Shown: positions 10,930 through 24,700 of the stretch, in pieces | Layout: each line of letters opens with the position of its first letter | Numbering within the stretch: the first letter of the stretch is position 1 | Source of the DNA: Scilla litardierei | Taxonomy: Eukaryota > Streptophyta > Magnoliopsida > Asparagales > Asparagaceae | Direction: 5' to 3' | Length of the DNA stretch: 64,000 nt | NCBI GenBank assembly: GCA_030789695.1 | Contig: CM061142.1 | Location: forward strand, 602,525,659 to 602,589,658 | Notes under the pieces: model-generated | Told to the model about the DNA's origin: nothing | The model's input: only the letters and a program-made list of their open reading frames with translations | The model's database searches: none | Made by a program: the position numbers and the translations under genes

Positions 10930-13900
10930 CTAAACATACATGAAACTTCCTCATCAGAATAAGATAGACAAAATTAATGAACATAAAACTACCTTAAGCG
11001 AACAATGCTTTTAAAAAAAAATTAACAAAAGCATCTTGTAGAGTAATGTAAGATCGAGTAATATGAAAATTTAATGTAGAGCATACGACAAGAATTGCAA
11101 ACGATAAGTTAAAATCAAACAACCGTGTGAAACTATGTTCCAAGAAATACTTTTGAAATAAAATTTCCAGGCACATCACACACAAAAGGAGCCCCCTAAA
11201 AAGCTACATTTCGTTATTTACAAAATGCTATTATCATCATGATCATAAGAATGTGATAAAATATTGTGATGTCTGTCATAGGCTTACCTCAACCCTCCTC
11301 CTTTACCCAGCCTTGGGACTGGCAGCGAAAACGCATGCGGAGTTGTATTTTAAAAATGAGATATCAGAAATAATTTCCAGAGCGCCAAAACTGGATGTTT
11401 GTTGCCGGAGCAACATCAAATTATTGTGCCAGTGAAAAGACTCTTTAAATCATTTTATATCCAATAGGGTAAGCTCATACAACAGAGTTATGTTCAAGCA
11501 TTGACCAGAACAGAGTATGTTCAATACTGCTTGCAATTGACTTTTTTTTAAAAAGAAAGAAAAAGGTTATAACACAACCTTCAACCTGGGCACTCCCACA
11601 TCACAACCCCAACCATTTATCACTGTCCATGCCTCAGTGGCAGTAACAATTAACTCTATATTGCTGAAACCTAAACTGTTTGTTACATCTGTTTGAAATT
11701 GGCATAGCAAAGCACACTTTAATGAGCATCGGGTGGTGGAAAATTTCCTCGAATAGTGGCCAAAAATCCACCCTCCACTTCACTATTTGACGAGCAGTTA
11801 CAGCGAAACCAGACATCTCTATATTGAAGAAACTTGTCAGCATGACTGGGCGTAACTCCCAAGCAGATTTGAAAGAGAAGCCTGGCTCCACAGTCCAACT
11901 CCAGAACTCATGTTCTTGAACTATATAGTTGATTGCTGAATTTCATTCTCAAACGGAGCTAGCAAACGACCGGTCTTCCATTGCCAATCTTCGCATATAT
12001 CATTAACCTTTTGCTTATGTAAATACTAAGGAGAAACATGATCAGCAAGAGGTACGAAGTCAAACCAGAGTGATGGCGTAGTTCCACAACGTAACACTCT
12101 TTTAATACGCATTCGTGAATGCTCCCTGCTTACCAACAAGAATTTCCAGGTTCCAAAGTCCATTTGAGATTTCTTAGTTCGACAACTAGTTTGCATGTAG
12201 ATGATGATGTCACATATAAGCTGCGTGTAATTATGACGATGACAGAAGATGCCAAAATAATCTCAGTCATGCTGCACTGTTGACCTCTTCTAACTCATGA
12301 TACCATGCCGTTCTCTTCACTTTGCAAATTGCTTCACAGCTCCAGAAGTGCAGCGTGTTTCCCCAAATGAAGTTTCTGCACAAGCGCTCCAAAGTAGAGA
12401 TTATTTTAGATGGAAACTTAAATGTGAGGAACCAGTAGTGTAGAGTATCCTGAATCGCTGTTTTCACTAATTCTGCATGGCCAACAAATGTAACAGTTTG
12501 GATGACCATCCTTCCATTCTATCCTTGCATTTGTCAATAAGGTGTGCAAAAGTGATATGATTTAGGGAAGAATTTGGGCATCAGATGAGATTTTTATTGA
12601 AAATTGAGTGGAACTTACAAAATACGGCCTCCTCCAATTCGAGAGGCATGCCAACTCTCCCAATAACCTTGGGTAACTAATCTAAATAACTGCTCTCTCA
12701 CAATATTTTGCATAAGCCTTGATGATCTTTCTCCACGTCATTTATAACAAAACCCTCCCTAATTATGTAATTAGTCAATTGACAAAATTACACATCCCTT
12801 TTATTCTCTTTACATCACCGCCCATAAGCAAGAACCATCCTCAGCTTAGGATAGTTAATTGATAGCGGCAGTCCCAGCTAATGCAAAATAGGATTGGCAA
12901 GTGATATAACAAATAGAGGGGCTAGCGATTAGGGATGTAAATGGATTCGGATTATTCGAATAGAATCTGCATCTGCATCTTTTTACAATGCAGATATGGA
13001 TATCAAAATTTTATCTGACCGGATTCGGATTCGGATAGTAAGATTAGATTTTCTTGGATACTGATATTTGATGTCAATAATATATTATACTCATGATTTA
13101 GTTGTATTTGATCACCCATATCCATGATTCCATGATCATATATCAATACATATCAAGGTTTTAGGTATCGGTTTCGGAGAGGGTATCGCTCCGCCCAAAA
13201 TTTAGGTTTCGGTATCGGTATCGCCCGTTTCGGCGGTATCGGAAGCAAGTTTCGGTATCGTCCGTATCGTCCGTATCGGTAGTTTCGTTTCGGTATCGGT
13301 ATCGGTATCGGAGATATTTTCTTGTATTTTCCCGTATTTTCCTGTATTTTTGTATTTTTTTGTATTGTATACTTTGCTATATTTTACTGTATTTTCTTGT
13401 ATTTAACAGTATTTTCCTGTATTTTATATTTTGTTGTATTGTCCTGTATTTTGGTATCGGAGATACTTTGCTCTATTTTTCTGTATTTTATGCATTTTCT
13501 TTATTTTTCATGTATTTTCATGTATTTTTCATGTATTTTTCTGTTCACCTAACTCATTTGGAACAACAATTAACTAATTAATAGATATAAAAGAACAATA
13601 AATATTGATGAACCATAAATCTGCCTTCATAATACAAAAGCTGAATAAAATACATCAAAAGATACAAAATGAAGAAAATAAATAAAAAGATACAAAAATC
13701 TCATTCGTAGTTCTCATCATTCGGCTGCTGTGCATGGTAGTATGGAGGATATGAATACTGCATCTGTTCCGTGCCTAAAAAGATATCATCATGTTATCAT
13801 ATGCTGAGGGCCGGCTCTGCTCGATGAAAGGCGTGTCATGACTGTCTTGACTGCTGGACTGCTCAGTCACGTTCGGACCGTACCTGTATTGACTATCATA

Positions 13901-16900
13901 AACAGCATAGACATCAGAGTGTCTGTACGGTGCGCAATAATCGCCTTGGCTTTCTGAGTATCCACCGGAATAAGATTCATAACCTCCATAATAATCAGAA
14001 GCACGTTGACACCCTTGATATTCAGAGTGTCTACCGTAGGCATCGTCCCCCCGTTCTTCACTGTGTTGCCTATTATGCTCTCTATACCCATGCGTATCAT
14101 AAGTATGGTCTCCACATCTCTCAGCAGGGCGAACGGATGCCGACGCACCACAACCTCCGTCTGTAGGACCTTGGTCATCGGGAGACGAACCATCATCGCT
14201 ATCGTGCCGAGCCCGAGTGGTTGCCTTCTTTCGCTTGTACGTGATATTCACAGGGGCGTGACTTGGCCGCGGCTGGTTGCTTCGTGTACGTTCTGCTTCC
14301 GCAAACGCCTCGTCCAACCAAGGATTGTCTCTGTCATCGAGCACCCCGTCTTCTGTCTCCCTGTTCCATTCCTCCAATGGATCATCCTCGTGAAAAATCT
14401 GATCCAAATCGATCAGCTGGTGATCGGCCTTCTCGCTCCTTCTCGCATGTCTATGTCGCAGTCTCATATTATAATGTACATAGACCAGCCTTTTAAGGTG
14501 TTCCATTGTTAGCCTGTTCCTGGTCTTTGTGTGAATGAGGGAGAAGGTGGTCCAGTTTCGTTCACAGTTGGATGACGAGACAGTTTGGCTCAACACACGC
14601 ACAACTAATCGTGTAAGCGTTGGAGCTTGCTCTAACCCAACGCTTAGCCACCATTGACCTGCAACAAGTTCCAGTGGTTAGAAAAGATGGACCGTTTTAT
14701 GGGGAACATATAGAAATCTAATATTCATATAGATACCTGGAGTGACCCTTGTTATCGCCATTTCCGCCTTAGCGGAGCCGAAATAACCAACTCTCATCTT
14801 ATAGGCCTCCAGCTACAATTATCAATCATAATTTTAGAATGTGAACTGCTACATCAAATCATATATCAAAATAAAAATATCTGAATTTCATTTACCTCTC
14901 TGTCAATGTCAATTTGCTTCGAGATGTCTGGTTCAAGCCTCTCGATCACGCGTCTGAGTCCAACCAGCACCTCGTTGTCGTTTGTTGCATTGGAGGAGTA
15001 TTGAAAGCGAGGATTTAGAAAATAGCCTGCAGCATGAATATCTTGATATAGCTGCTTATCCCATCTCTTGTCTATCATGTCCCACCATTTTCTGTATCCC
15101 TACCAACATTCTTCCGAATTTCCTCTTTGACACAGTCCATGGCCTCGTAGAGATAACCTATCTCGGCCTTATCATCGATGTCGACCATTCGAAGAACCTT
15201 CACCAGGGGCTCAAATACGACGATGACATTAGAGATAGTCTGCCAGAATTCATCGCCGTGAATCAAATCGTACACGTTGTTTCCAACCTCCCTATCTTTT
15301 GGTTTAAGCCTTGGAAAGTTATCGGACCAGTCCCTGGATGTGATCATTCTCCGCAGGTCATCTCGGTGCGCGTACAGAGAGTCCAAAGCAATGAAGTGGG
15401 TCGCAAATCTTGTTATCGCGGGCCGGATCAACTCTTTTTCACCCGTCTCTCTTCTCATCAAGCTGAGCACCCATCCTTTGTTGTATATGAATCTTGTTAC
15501 CATCTGACTTTGTGCGACGATATTTTTGACTACTTCTTTTACCATGTCAGAAAATATCAAGTCGATACAATGCGCCGCACACGGGGTCCAATACAGATGA
15601 TGTCTCTTTCGCATCAGCAGCTGCCCAGCTGACTTGTAGTTTGTCACGTTGTCGGTAACTACCTGGACTACTCTATGCTCCCCAAGTAGTTCTACATATT
15701 TGTCCATAAGATCAAATATGTAAGGACCGTTCTGGAATTGGTCGGTTGCATCCACAGAGTCCAGGAACACCGTCCCGTGGGTCGAATACACAAGGAAGTT
15801 AATTATCTTCCTTCTGTTTTGTGTTGTCCAGCCATCGCACATCAGTGTGCAACCGTACTCATCCCACTGAACACGAAAAGTTTCTACATAATTTTTGTAC
15901 TCTTCATACTCCATACCCAAGTATGTGTGTGCCAGCTCCCAAGCAGTGGCTGGAGCAACGCCACGTCCTGATTCCGCAATAGCATCCACCATGGGCCTGT
16001 AATATGGGCTATTGGTCACATTGTATGGGATGTGGTTGAAGTAGAAAAAATTGGCCATATCTCGGCCGACATAGGCCTTGGCATTCTTCATGAAGGTATT
16101 CTTTATTGTTGATTGGGATTTACCCTTCTTCGTCTGAGAAAAAGGGTTGGCACCGGGTCTGAGAGCGCCGGCTGGTCTACCGGTTGGCTGAACATCGAGA
16201 GCAGAACCGCACGCGAACATACCGGCCAGTCAGCCGACACGACTACCTGATCTGGCTAGCCCAGGGACTCCAGACCCAGACGATCATGCTCCCATCCTTC
16301 TGCCCTCACTTCTAATCTCTTCTTCGACAAGTTCTTGCCTACTTCTTCTAAGAGCTCTTCTAAGGTCCCTCGCCTCCTCGGTGTCATCCTCATCCTCATC
16401 TGAGTCATCTGATATTGCCGCCGTCTGCTTTGCCCTTATCTCCTCCTCTATCCTCTTCTTCTCAAATCTGGCCTGTACCTTTTCGGCCTTCTTCTGAAAT
16501 ATGTGCGTTCTCATCTCTTCACGCACTTCTTTAGGTACCTCGGGGCATGTCAGCACATCCCCGGTAATTCCTGCCAAATGATCCTTAAGGCGAGACACGC
16601 CTCCATGCATTTCTTTCCGGCAATAGTTGCACCTTACTTGTCTATGGTTTTCTGCGATCATTTTACAGTGAGCCCACCCAATATCCACCGTCTTCTCCTT
16701 TGGAGTTCTTCGAGACATGTTAATTACTGCACCATAAACCAAGGGTTACGATTAATCTTGAAAAGATTATTAACGTATTAGACTTACATATAGTCGACGG
16801 TGTCACATAATCATGATTTGCGTCCTTGCGGTCCAGCGGAACACGGTCAGGGAATTGACTAAGCCAGGATCACTTATACCCAGTCTAGCTAGGTTGATCC

Positions 16901-19900
16901 AGCAAACTTAGCCAAGCACATTGAGCCGGATCATGGTCTATTGAAGGAAACTTATCATTCATATGTTTGCCATCAACTAAAAGGCTTTTATTAAAACTAG
17001 TTAATCATATCAACTAGTTGAATCCTAAAATTCGAATTTATTATGATTCGTTAACAACTTTTATTAGAGTCCTTATCAGCTATAAGGTTTTATTTGTTTC
17101 AATGTGCTATCCTAATCATGTATTTGGATTTTAATATATTCACATTACGACAATTTAAAGTGTACACTTTTATTAAAATTATTATTAGAACGTTTAAAAT
17201 AATAATCGTTGGAAAGGACTACCCTAATCATGAATTAGGTATTTAATAGTTGTAACAATTTACTAAACATAGCATATCAATCTAAAATGCGTCTCATAAG
17301 TTTTAGAAGAATTTTAATGGCTAACCTAAGAGGCTTTCTTGAATTATCATATAATATGCAAGAAAATAGAATTACCATTAAAACATGCCAACTAAATTTT
17401 ATCTCATAAAATTTAGCATGCAAATAAGCAACTTAAATATCACATAAATAATAATATGCAATTTGTAGTATATCTATTGTTAGAAAATTTTAGAAAATTT
17501 TATTAGAAAATTTTAGTATTTTAATGGCTAACCCAATCCCATAAGTACTATTATTAGAAAATTTTAGTATTTTAAGTTCTAATATATTTAAAGTTCTGAC
17601 ATATTTTTAGTAGTTTATGTAGTTAATTGATCAATAATTAATGTAGCTTCTCTTTTATTTTTAGTATTTTTTCCTCTAACCACATATTATATGGTAATTA
17701 AATTGATGGTAGACAAATAGTATTTTTTATGGAGTCCATATAGCATTTTAGGATTTATTATGTATTTTAAGTATTTTTCTATATTTTTATGCGTTTTTCG
17801 TATTTTTCAGTATTTATTTTGTATTTTAACTAATTGTTTTGAATTTATTATGTATTTTAAATAGTATCTTTAGGAGTCCATGTAGTATTTTAGGATTTAT
17901 TATGTATTTTAAGTATTTTTCTATATTTGTTATGCGTTTTCCGAATTTTTCAGTATTTATTTTGTATTTTAACTAATTTTTTTGTATTTATTATGTATTT
18001 TAAATATATCTTTAGGAGTCCATGTAGTATTTTTAGGATTTATTATGTATTTTAAGTATTTTCTATATTTTTTATGCGTTTTCCGAATTTTTCAGTATTT
18101 ATTTTGTATTTTAACTAATTTTTTTGTATTTATTATGTATTTTAACTATATCTTTAGGAGTCCATGTAGTATTTTTAGGATTTATTATGTATTTTAAGTC
18201 TTTTTCTATATTTATTATGTGTTTTCCATATTTTACCGTATTTATTTTTTATTTTAAATAATTTTTCCGTATTTATTATCTATTTTAAAGTAGTTTTCCA
18301 TATTTATTATGTATTTTAAAGTAGTTTTCCATATTTATTATGTATTTTCCGTATTTTTACTTATTTTCCGTATTTCTTACGTATTTTATAGTATTTTTCC
18401 GTATTTTTATATATTTATTTGTATTTTAAAATAGCAAAATACTCAGTTTCTAATAAGTCCAGTATTTCCATTTTTTACAAGTATGCCATTGTATCGGTTA
18501 AGTGTTTTCTCCATTCAGGTTAAACTTGTAATTATAATGAACTTAAAGGGTAATTTGGGAATTGCGCCAACCGCACTATACTAAGAGTTCACATGTCCCC
18601 TTAAGTTCGGTGTATTTACATATATGCCATTACACATGATTAATTAAGTTTTAAATTGATGGCAGGATTGTAAATAGATGAAACTATATGGTCAAATGTG
18701 AAATATCATTAATATTTGCGTTTAAATTGCTTAGGGCTGCGTTTCTAACCTCGGTCGCTTCGACTTCTCAAATTAATTCCCCCCCCGAGCCCGTCGCTTC
18801 GCTGCCCCCTCGTCGAAACCCTCGCAGCAGCTTCCACTTCTTCACGCGACGACGAAGATGACGGCAGGCGACGACGACTAGGCCTCCGACGCTGCGAGAT
18901 TTCTACGCTGACGACGCTACAGGAAGCTGACGACGACGCCTACAGGGAGATGACGACGACGCCTACAGGAAGCCGACGACGATGCGAAAGTTGAGACGAG
19001 GCCGCTGACGCTTAGAGAATGAGACGACGAAGTCGACGCCGCCGACAAAGCTGCTAGACGAAGCTGCGAGATGACGCTCCACCTTCAGAGATCTAGGGCA
19101 AGATCAAGGAGAAGATCTAGGGCTTTGAGGTATGTAGGTCTGCCTCTCGACTGCTCTGCACTCATTTTAAAGGGGTTTTCCATTTTCTGTGCGCTCATCA
19201 CTCACGGGTGGGGTTGCTGTAGAATCACGGGTGGGGTTGCTGTAGGACTGTAGGAAATTTTCGGTGTGTCGTCTTCCTCATCTGCTTTTTCCGCTTGTCT
19301 TCTTCCCTTGGGTTGTCGAAACCCTAGGGTTTCGCCTAGTATCGCCCGAAACTGGGCGATACTGACCGGTTCCGCCTGATACCAGAACCAAGAGGTGGGT
19401 TTCGTATCGGTTACGGGCGAAACCGAGTCGAAACGGCGGATACCAACTGGTATCGGCCTAAACCTAGAACCTTGATACATATGTGATGCTTAATTAGCCC
19501 GAACTAGATAGTAAAATAAAGTTAGTATATTTTGTATTTATTTTATCCAAATGTCTATATTCCAAATGTATTGCTTAACAAACATGTACATTTGTCCACA
19601 TTCGAACCATATATGATACATACCAGTTTCTGTTTTTTATGAATATGTATACTAAATTTCTTTTTGCATATTATTTGCAGTGAAGCGAATGCTCGTTAAA
19701 TAGATTTTTTCCTAATTATAAAGGTAGTTAAAATATATTACAATGATTGTAAGGTAATACTAGGAGACATTGTAACTATTCAACATAGAATTTTGATCCT
19801 AAATGTGCGTCATATGAAATGTTAAAAGAGCTACAAAGCTAAGGTAGATCCAAACATTAAGTGATGAAAATTATAGGATGATACACAAAGAATTTCAAAT

Positions 19901-21671
19901 AAAGGGTTCTAAATGAGGCAGGCTAGGAGTTCAAAGGGACATGACTGCTAAATAGACAAAAATGACAGGCTGCATTGGAACGATCGTTAGAGAAGAACTT
20001 GATATATCTAAAGGTATTGCACCACATGCTAAGAATACATCCTTGGTGGAATATGAAAGCAAAAGCTTCTTTTAAATCTAAATGTGACATCTATAAAAAA
20101 AAGCAAAGCGCTTTGTATGCAATTAAGTGCATTAGATGAAAAACTAAAATTTTTTGATCAAAGATGAGAATATCAGAGTTTAGGTGGGAAAGTGCTTTGA
20201 CAAACTATTTAATGACAGTCCTAAAATATATGATAATGAAGTTCTTTTGGAAGAATTGAATCATGTTTTTATGCGAAGAATCAGAATATGAGAAGAATCA
20301 GAACATGAGAGGTACGAGAAGCCTTAAAGTAAATGAAACCAAGAAAAACATATGGACTAGATGAGATTCCTATTGTGTGAAAAATACATAGTAGATGTAA
20401 CTATTATATGGTCGATAAAGATGTTTAACAAAATTTAGGAATCAAATAGAATACTAAATGAGTGGAATAGACTTTGGTACCATTGTGTAAAAATATAAGT
20501 GAAATACAAAGTTACTCTAATGACCATGGAATTAAATTAATATGTCATACCATGAAGACGCGGGAGAGGATAATCGAGTTTAGGTTGAGAAAAAATGTCA
20601 TGATATAACAAAATTAATTTGATTACATGATAAGACATTCCATAGTAAAGTTAGATTATTGAGTAATATAGAGTAAGGGAAAAGAATTTCACATGATCTT
20701 TATTGATATGAAGTAAGACTACGATAGAATTCTGATGAGATTATAACACATCAGATACGGCGACGCATGTCAAATCATGGAGTGGCTAACTAGCCCATGG
20801 GCATTTTTATGAAGTTCTGGGCGTTTTTGTGAATTATGGGATTTCGGGGTGTCTTTTTGTAATTATGGACAGATCTATCAATATTTATGTTTGGGGGTTG
20901 GAGCTAATGCTCTTGAAGTTAAAATTGAGAACAAAACCCTATAACTAGAGCAGAGCCCTAAATAGACAGATTCAAGTCGTCTCTTAAATTAAAGGATAGG
21001 AGAACGATTTCTTCTCGAAAGAAATCAATTGTATCTTGTGTTTTGTATCTTGTGTTTTCCTCTCATGTATAAAAACATGAATTTTTCCTTTTCAAAATCC
21101 TAGTTTTCCTAACAAATTGGTATCAGAGCACTACGATCCTCATGGATGGAACACATCTAAAGCGAGGATCGAAACTTTGGAGGAGAAATTTGATACCGAG
21201 CTCGGAGAGGATTCGACAGAGGAGAGTCTCTCTTTAATGGATGCGTGAATATTGTCGATGGAGGAGGGGCTCTCAAGTCAAATGAAGCTGTCTATGGAAA
21301 ATTTCATGAAAAAATAGAAGAGATGAATTGAAGCCCAACATCCAAGAAGAAAAGCTCATTGAATCCAGATATGAGAGAAGATGAAACCCCAACGAAGATC
21401 GGAAGAGAAAGGAGCAAGGTTTGAACAAAGGCAATGGTAAAATTGCGGTCTTCGAAGGCGAGTTTTAACTAATATACAATTAGTTTTCAAAAGCTACACG
21501 TTTAATTTTCGTATAAAAGGGTTGTATGCCTCTATTGTAGGCATAGATTGATGACTGATAATAAAATTGATTTGGGGGTGAATCCCAAGTTAAGATGGAA
21601 GGCCTTTATTTGATGTAAATTGTGAAGCATTAGATCTTAACCTTTTCTTTTACATGAATCTCTAAAATGTA

Positions 21672-21718
<47 letters not shown>

Positions 21719-24700
21719 GGCGCCGCCTTTCCCTCTCAAACAATAATTTCCCCAATAGATTGTTACCCATTAATATAGGCATTCAAAATGGTTATGATTT
21801 GCGTAAAATCACTATCATATGAAGGGGCCATTGTGGATCACTAATAATTCTACTACTGAAATTCTCTAGATCGTAGAGTATTTGCATCCAATACGAATCT
21901 CTCCCACCACTGCAACACGACATGTAATGCCGTTCCATGCACATGCAAAATGCAAGTTTCTTCCACTTCACAATCTGTAAGATGATTAAGGAACTTTTGA
22001 GAATACAAGTACTCTAAGAAATTTATCAAATCATCAGCCCATATAACGCCATATACCTAACTGGGGTAATAACTCAAAACGCCTCTAACGTTTCTTAAAA
22101 ATCATTGATGCCCCTAACATTTTTATCACTTAACACCCCTGGGTCATGATCTTCCCTCGCCCCATTAGAATTTAATTGTGTTATGACGAAAATGCCATTT
22201 TAAATCTTCTTCCTCCATCTTTTTAAATTTTGTCTCTCTATGACTTTCTCTCTCTTCTTCTTCCATTTTTCTTCCCTGAATGCAAGCCCATTTCTCTCCC
22301 TCTTTTGTCCTTTCAACTCACATCACAACATCAAAAATTAAACCAACAAGGAAGAATACAGAAGAAAAGAAAAAAGAATCACATAGAGAAGTAAAAGGAA
22401 GAGAAGAGGAGAGAGTTGGGTTCTCTCTCGTCTAAGCCTAAGCCTGAGAAATCAAATTTTCACTAAAAAGACATCAAAATTCATAGGATTCTCCTCTCTC
22501 TTCTCTCCATCTAAATGCATCTAAGATTCCACACAGCAACGAAGCAACGAAACCTGTGGGCTTCTCCTCTCTTTCTTCTTCTTCTTGATGTGTAGTTCTT
22601 GTTGTTGTTATTGTTTGTTATAGTTATTGTGGTCATAGGGAGAGGTCTTAGTGGAGGTTGAGGATGGTGGCGGTGATGAAGGTGATATGAAGATGAAGGT
22701 GGTGAAAAGGACGAAGTAGATGAAAAGTCAAGATGATAGTGGAAGTTGAATATTTTTGTTGGATGTTGAATTTTTTTCATTATCTCCATCTTAATTTCAA
22801 TCTCAATTTCCTTCATTTTTTCAATCTCAATTTCCTTCATTATTTTCATCTCAATTTCCATCTCCTTCATCCTCATCTCCATCTTAATTTCCATATCCAC
22901 CAATCAACTCCACCATCATACCATCCATCACTCTCATCCATGTAGGCCAGCAGCAAGAGGAAGCAGCGACAGTAGGCATCAGCAGCTAGCAAATGACAAC
23001 TGTGGCGACATGAAGCGGTAGCGGCAAGCAGCAGAGCAAACAACATCTTCAGAGAAAAAAAAGGAAATGGAAAATGAATATGGAAAGGATAGTTTTGTCA
23101 TCGCACAATTAAATTCTAATATGATGAGAGGAGATCACAGCTCAAGAGAGTTAAGTGATCAAAAAAATGTTAGGGACTTCAGGAATTTTTAGAAAACATT
23201 AGGGTTGTGTTCAGTTATTACCCCTACCTATCTTGATGATGTTCCACAAGCCTAATTCAACTAAATTGAAGTTTAGTGATATAACAACACATATATGTGC
23301 AATTATAATTATCAAAAACAATTTATGCATTATTGTCCCAATATGTAAGATTTAAGAATTGAATGACAGCTGATCTCCAAAAACTAGGGGAAACATGGAA
23401 GGGAGAATGGATGCATGGTACCAGGAAGGAATAGCCTAATCTGTTAGTCAGACCATAGTTTAGTCCAACCACAACTAGAAATAGTGTCAATCCCCGTACA
23501 AGAGCGCATTCCAATGCCATATTTTCTGCACTGTAGTTACGGTTGTGCATGGAGAAATTTAAATGGAGAAAGACATATCCAAAATACTTGCCCACCATGG
23601 AACATGACTTCACCAGTCCTCACCTTATAAACTGTAAATCAAATTAAGTTGAAACATCATTACACCCATCTGATTGTTCTATATCCTTCGAACCTACTCC
23701 GTGTGTTTTCAATCAACATAGTTTCTAATCAATGCCAACAAGTTATTAAGTTCTTGCAAGTAAAGTTTGACCCCAACCTAGATTTGAAACGACATCAGTT
23801 CCAATGCTTTGTGATAAATTCTAACTTCCAAATGATGATGATGGGATGTGGAAAGTTGACAAGAAACTAGAAACCTGGAAATAATTGAAGTTAAGGCAAT
23901 ATAACTGATATTAAGGCTTCTGGCATGATAAACTCAGGTTTGAAGCATGAAAGTACTACCCACATGTAAGCTAGGGAAGCATCCAGATCCCCTCCATTAA
24001 TGCCACTTTCTGGTCCTTAAAAATTCCAAACTGTTCATTCCAGACAGGACTTAATTTCCTCAGCTAGCAAGCTAGACAAATCAGACCCACATGGACACTA
24101 CACTGCAAACTTGTTTGCCATCCTACTAGAGGACGAAGCACTGAGCCTACCCACCACAGCTTATGTGCAACTTATGAAATATGGACACGAATTTCAATCA
24201 GCATTTGAATTTAGATTTAGATTTGGGTCATGGAGTGGCTGTTTGTATCTCACTGAATAATGATTTTCTTTATGATTATGTGCTTTCAGGGGTATGATCA
24301 AACAAATTTTGCAAGGAGAAAAATGCTAGCTAGACATTGTCCAAAGAGATGTTGATGGACCCTGAACAATACAAAGGAACCTCCATGAATCCATTTACTA
24401 CAAAACTATAGACAAAGATATAGCATAAATCCTTGCACACTGGGTGATTCAAACAAACTTCTGCTCTTACATGCAGACTTAAATTGTTGAATTTAATGCA
24501 GAGAACATATAAAAGAATTATGATTGATAAATACAGAAAATGAACGAAAAGTATTAAATAATGGAGTGACAGGTTTGAAACTAATAAGATAAAATAATCC
24601 AGCTCACCTCAAATATTGACTCAGCAGACTTCACAAAAGCACGCCAAGCGCATCTTCTCATTATGCGAGACTTTGAGTGTCTCAATGCTTTCTCTGGCAT

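Larger units (their letters stand above)
13154..19474 (-). mobile_element. 6.3-kb hAT transposon with exact TIRs and 8-bp TSD
   Basis: The ends are CAAGGTTTTAGGT and the inverse of CAAGGTTCTAGGT, flanked by the exact 8-bp duplication ATACATAT (13146-13153 and 19475-19482). Both subterminal regions (13165-13320 and 19320-19465) carry many TATCGG-type words, possible transposase-binding sites by analogy with Ac. A transposase gene runs on the minus strand (13775-16718) but is broken. The 2.7 kb upstream of it holds a 142-bp tandem array (17732-18300) and a GACGAC-rich stretch (about 18840-19060). It inserted into an intron of the MBD9-like gene in the same orientation as that gene. Confidence 0.9.
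10930..24607 (-). other. 13.7-kb intron of the MBD9-like gene, packed with transposons
   Basis: The intron is bounded by a GTGAGC donor next to 24608 and a TTTAG acceptor next to 10929. From acceptor to donor it holds a LINE fragment (11600-12530), unassigned AT-rich DNA (12541-13145), a 6.3-kb hAT element (13154-19474), a second LINE fragment (19760-20757), an LTR fragment (20768-21470), a 44-base G run, a Mutator-like element (22063-23224) and about 1.4 kb of plain intron. I found no other exon of the gene in it. Confidence 0.75.

Noticed and set aside
14006..14512. 168-codon plus-strand frame
   Set aside because: It is antisense to the Y/S/G/H-rich tail and dimerisation region of the hAT transposase; no domain or splice logic supports it.
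22511..22903. Minus-strand frame rich in M, K, E and I
   Set aside because: Translation of a CT-rich tandem repeat inside the Mutator-like element; no recognisable protein.
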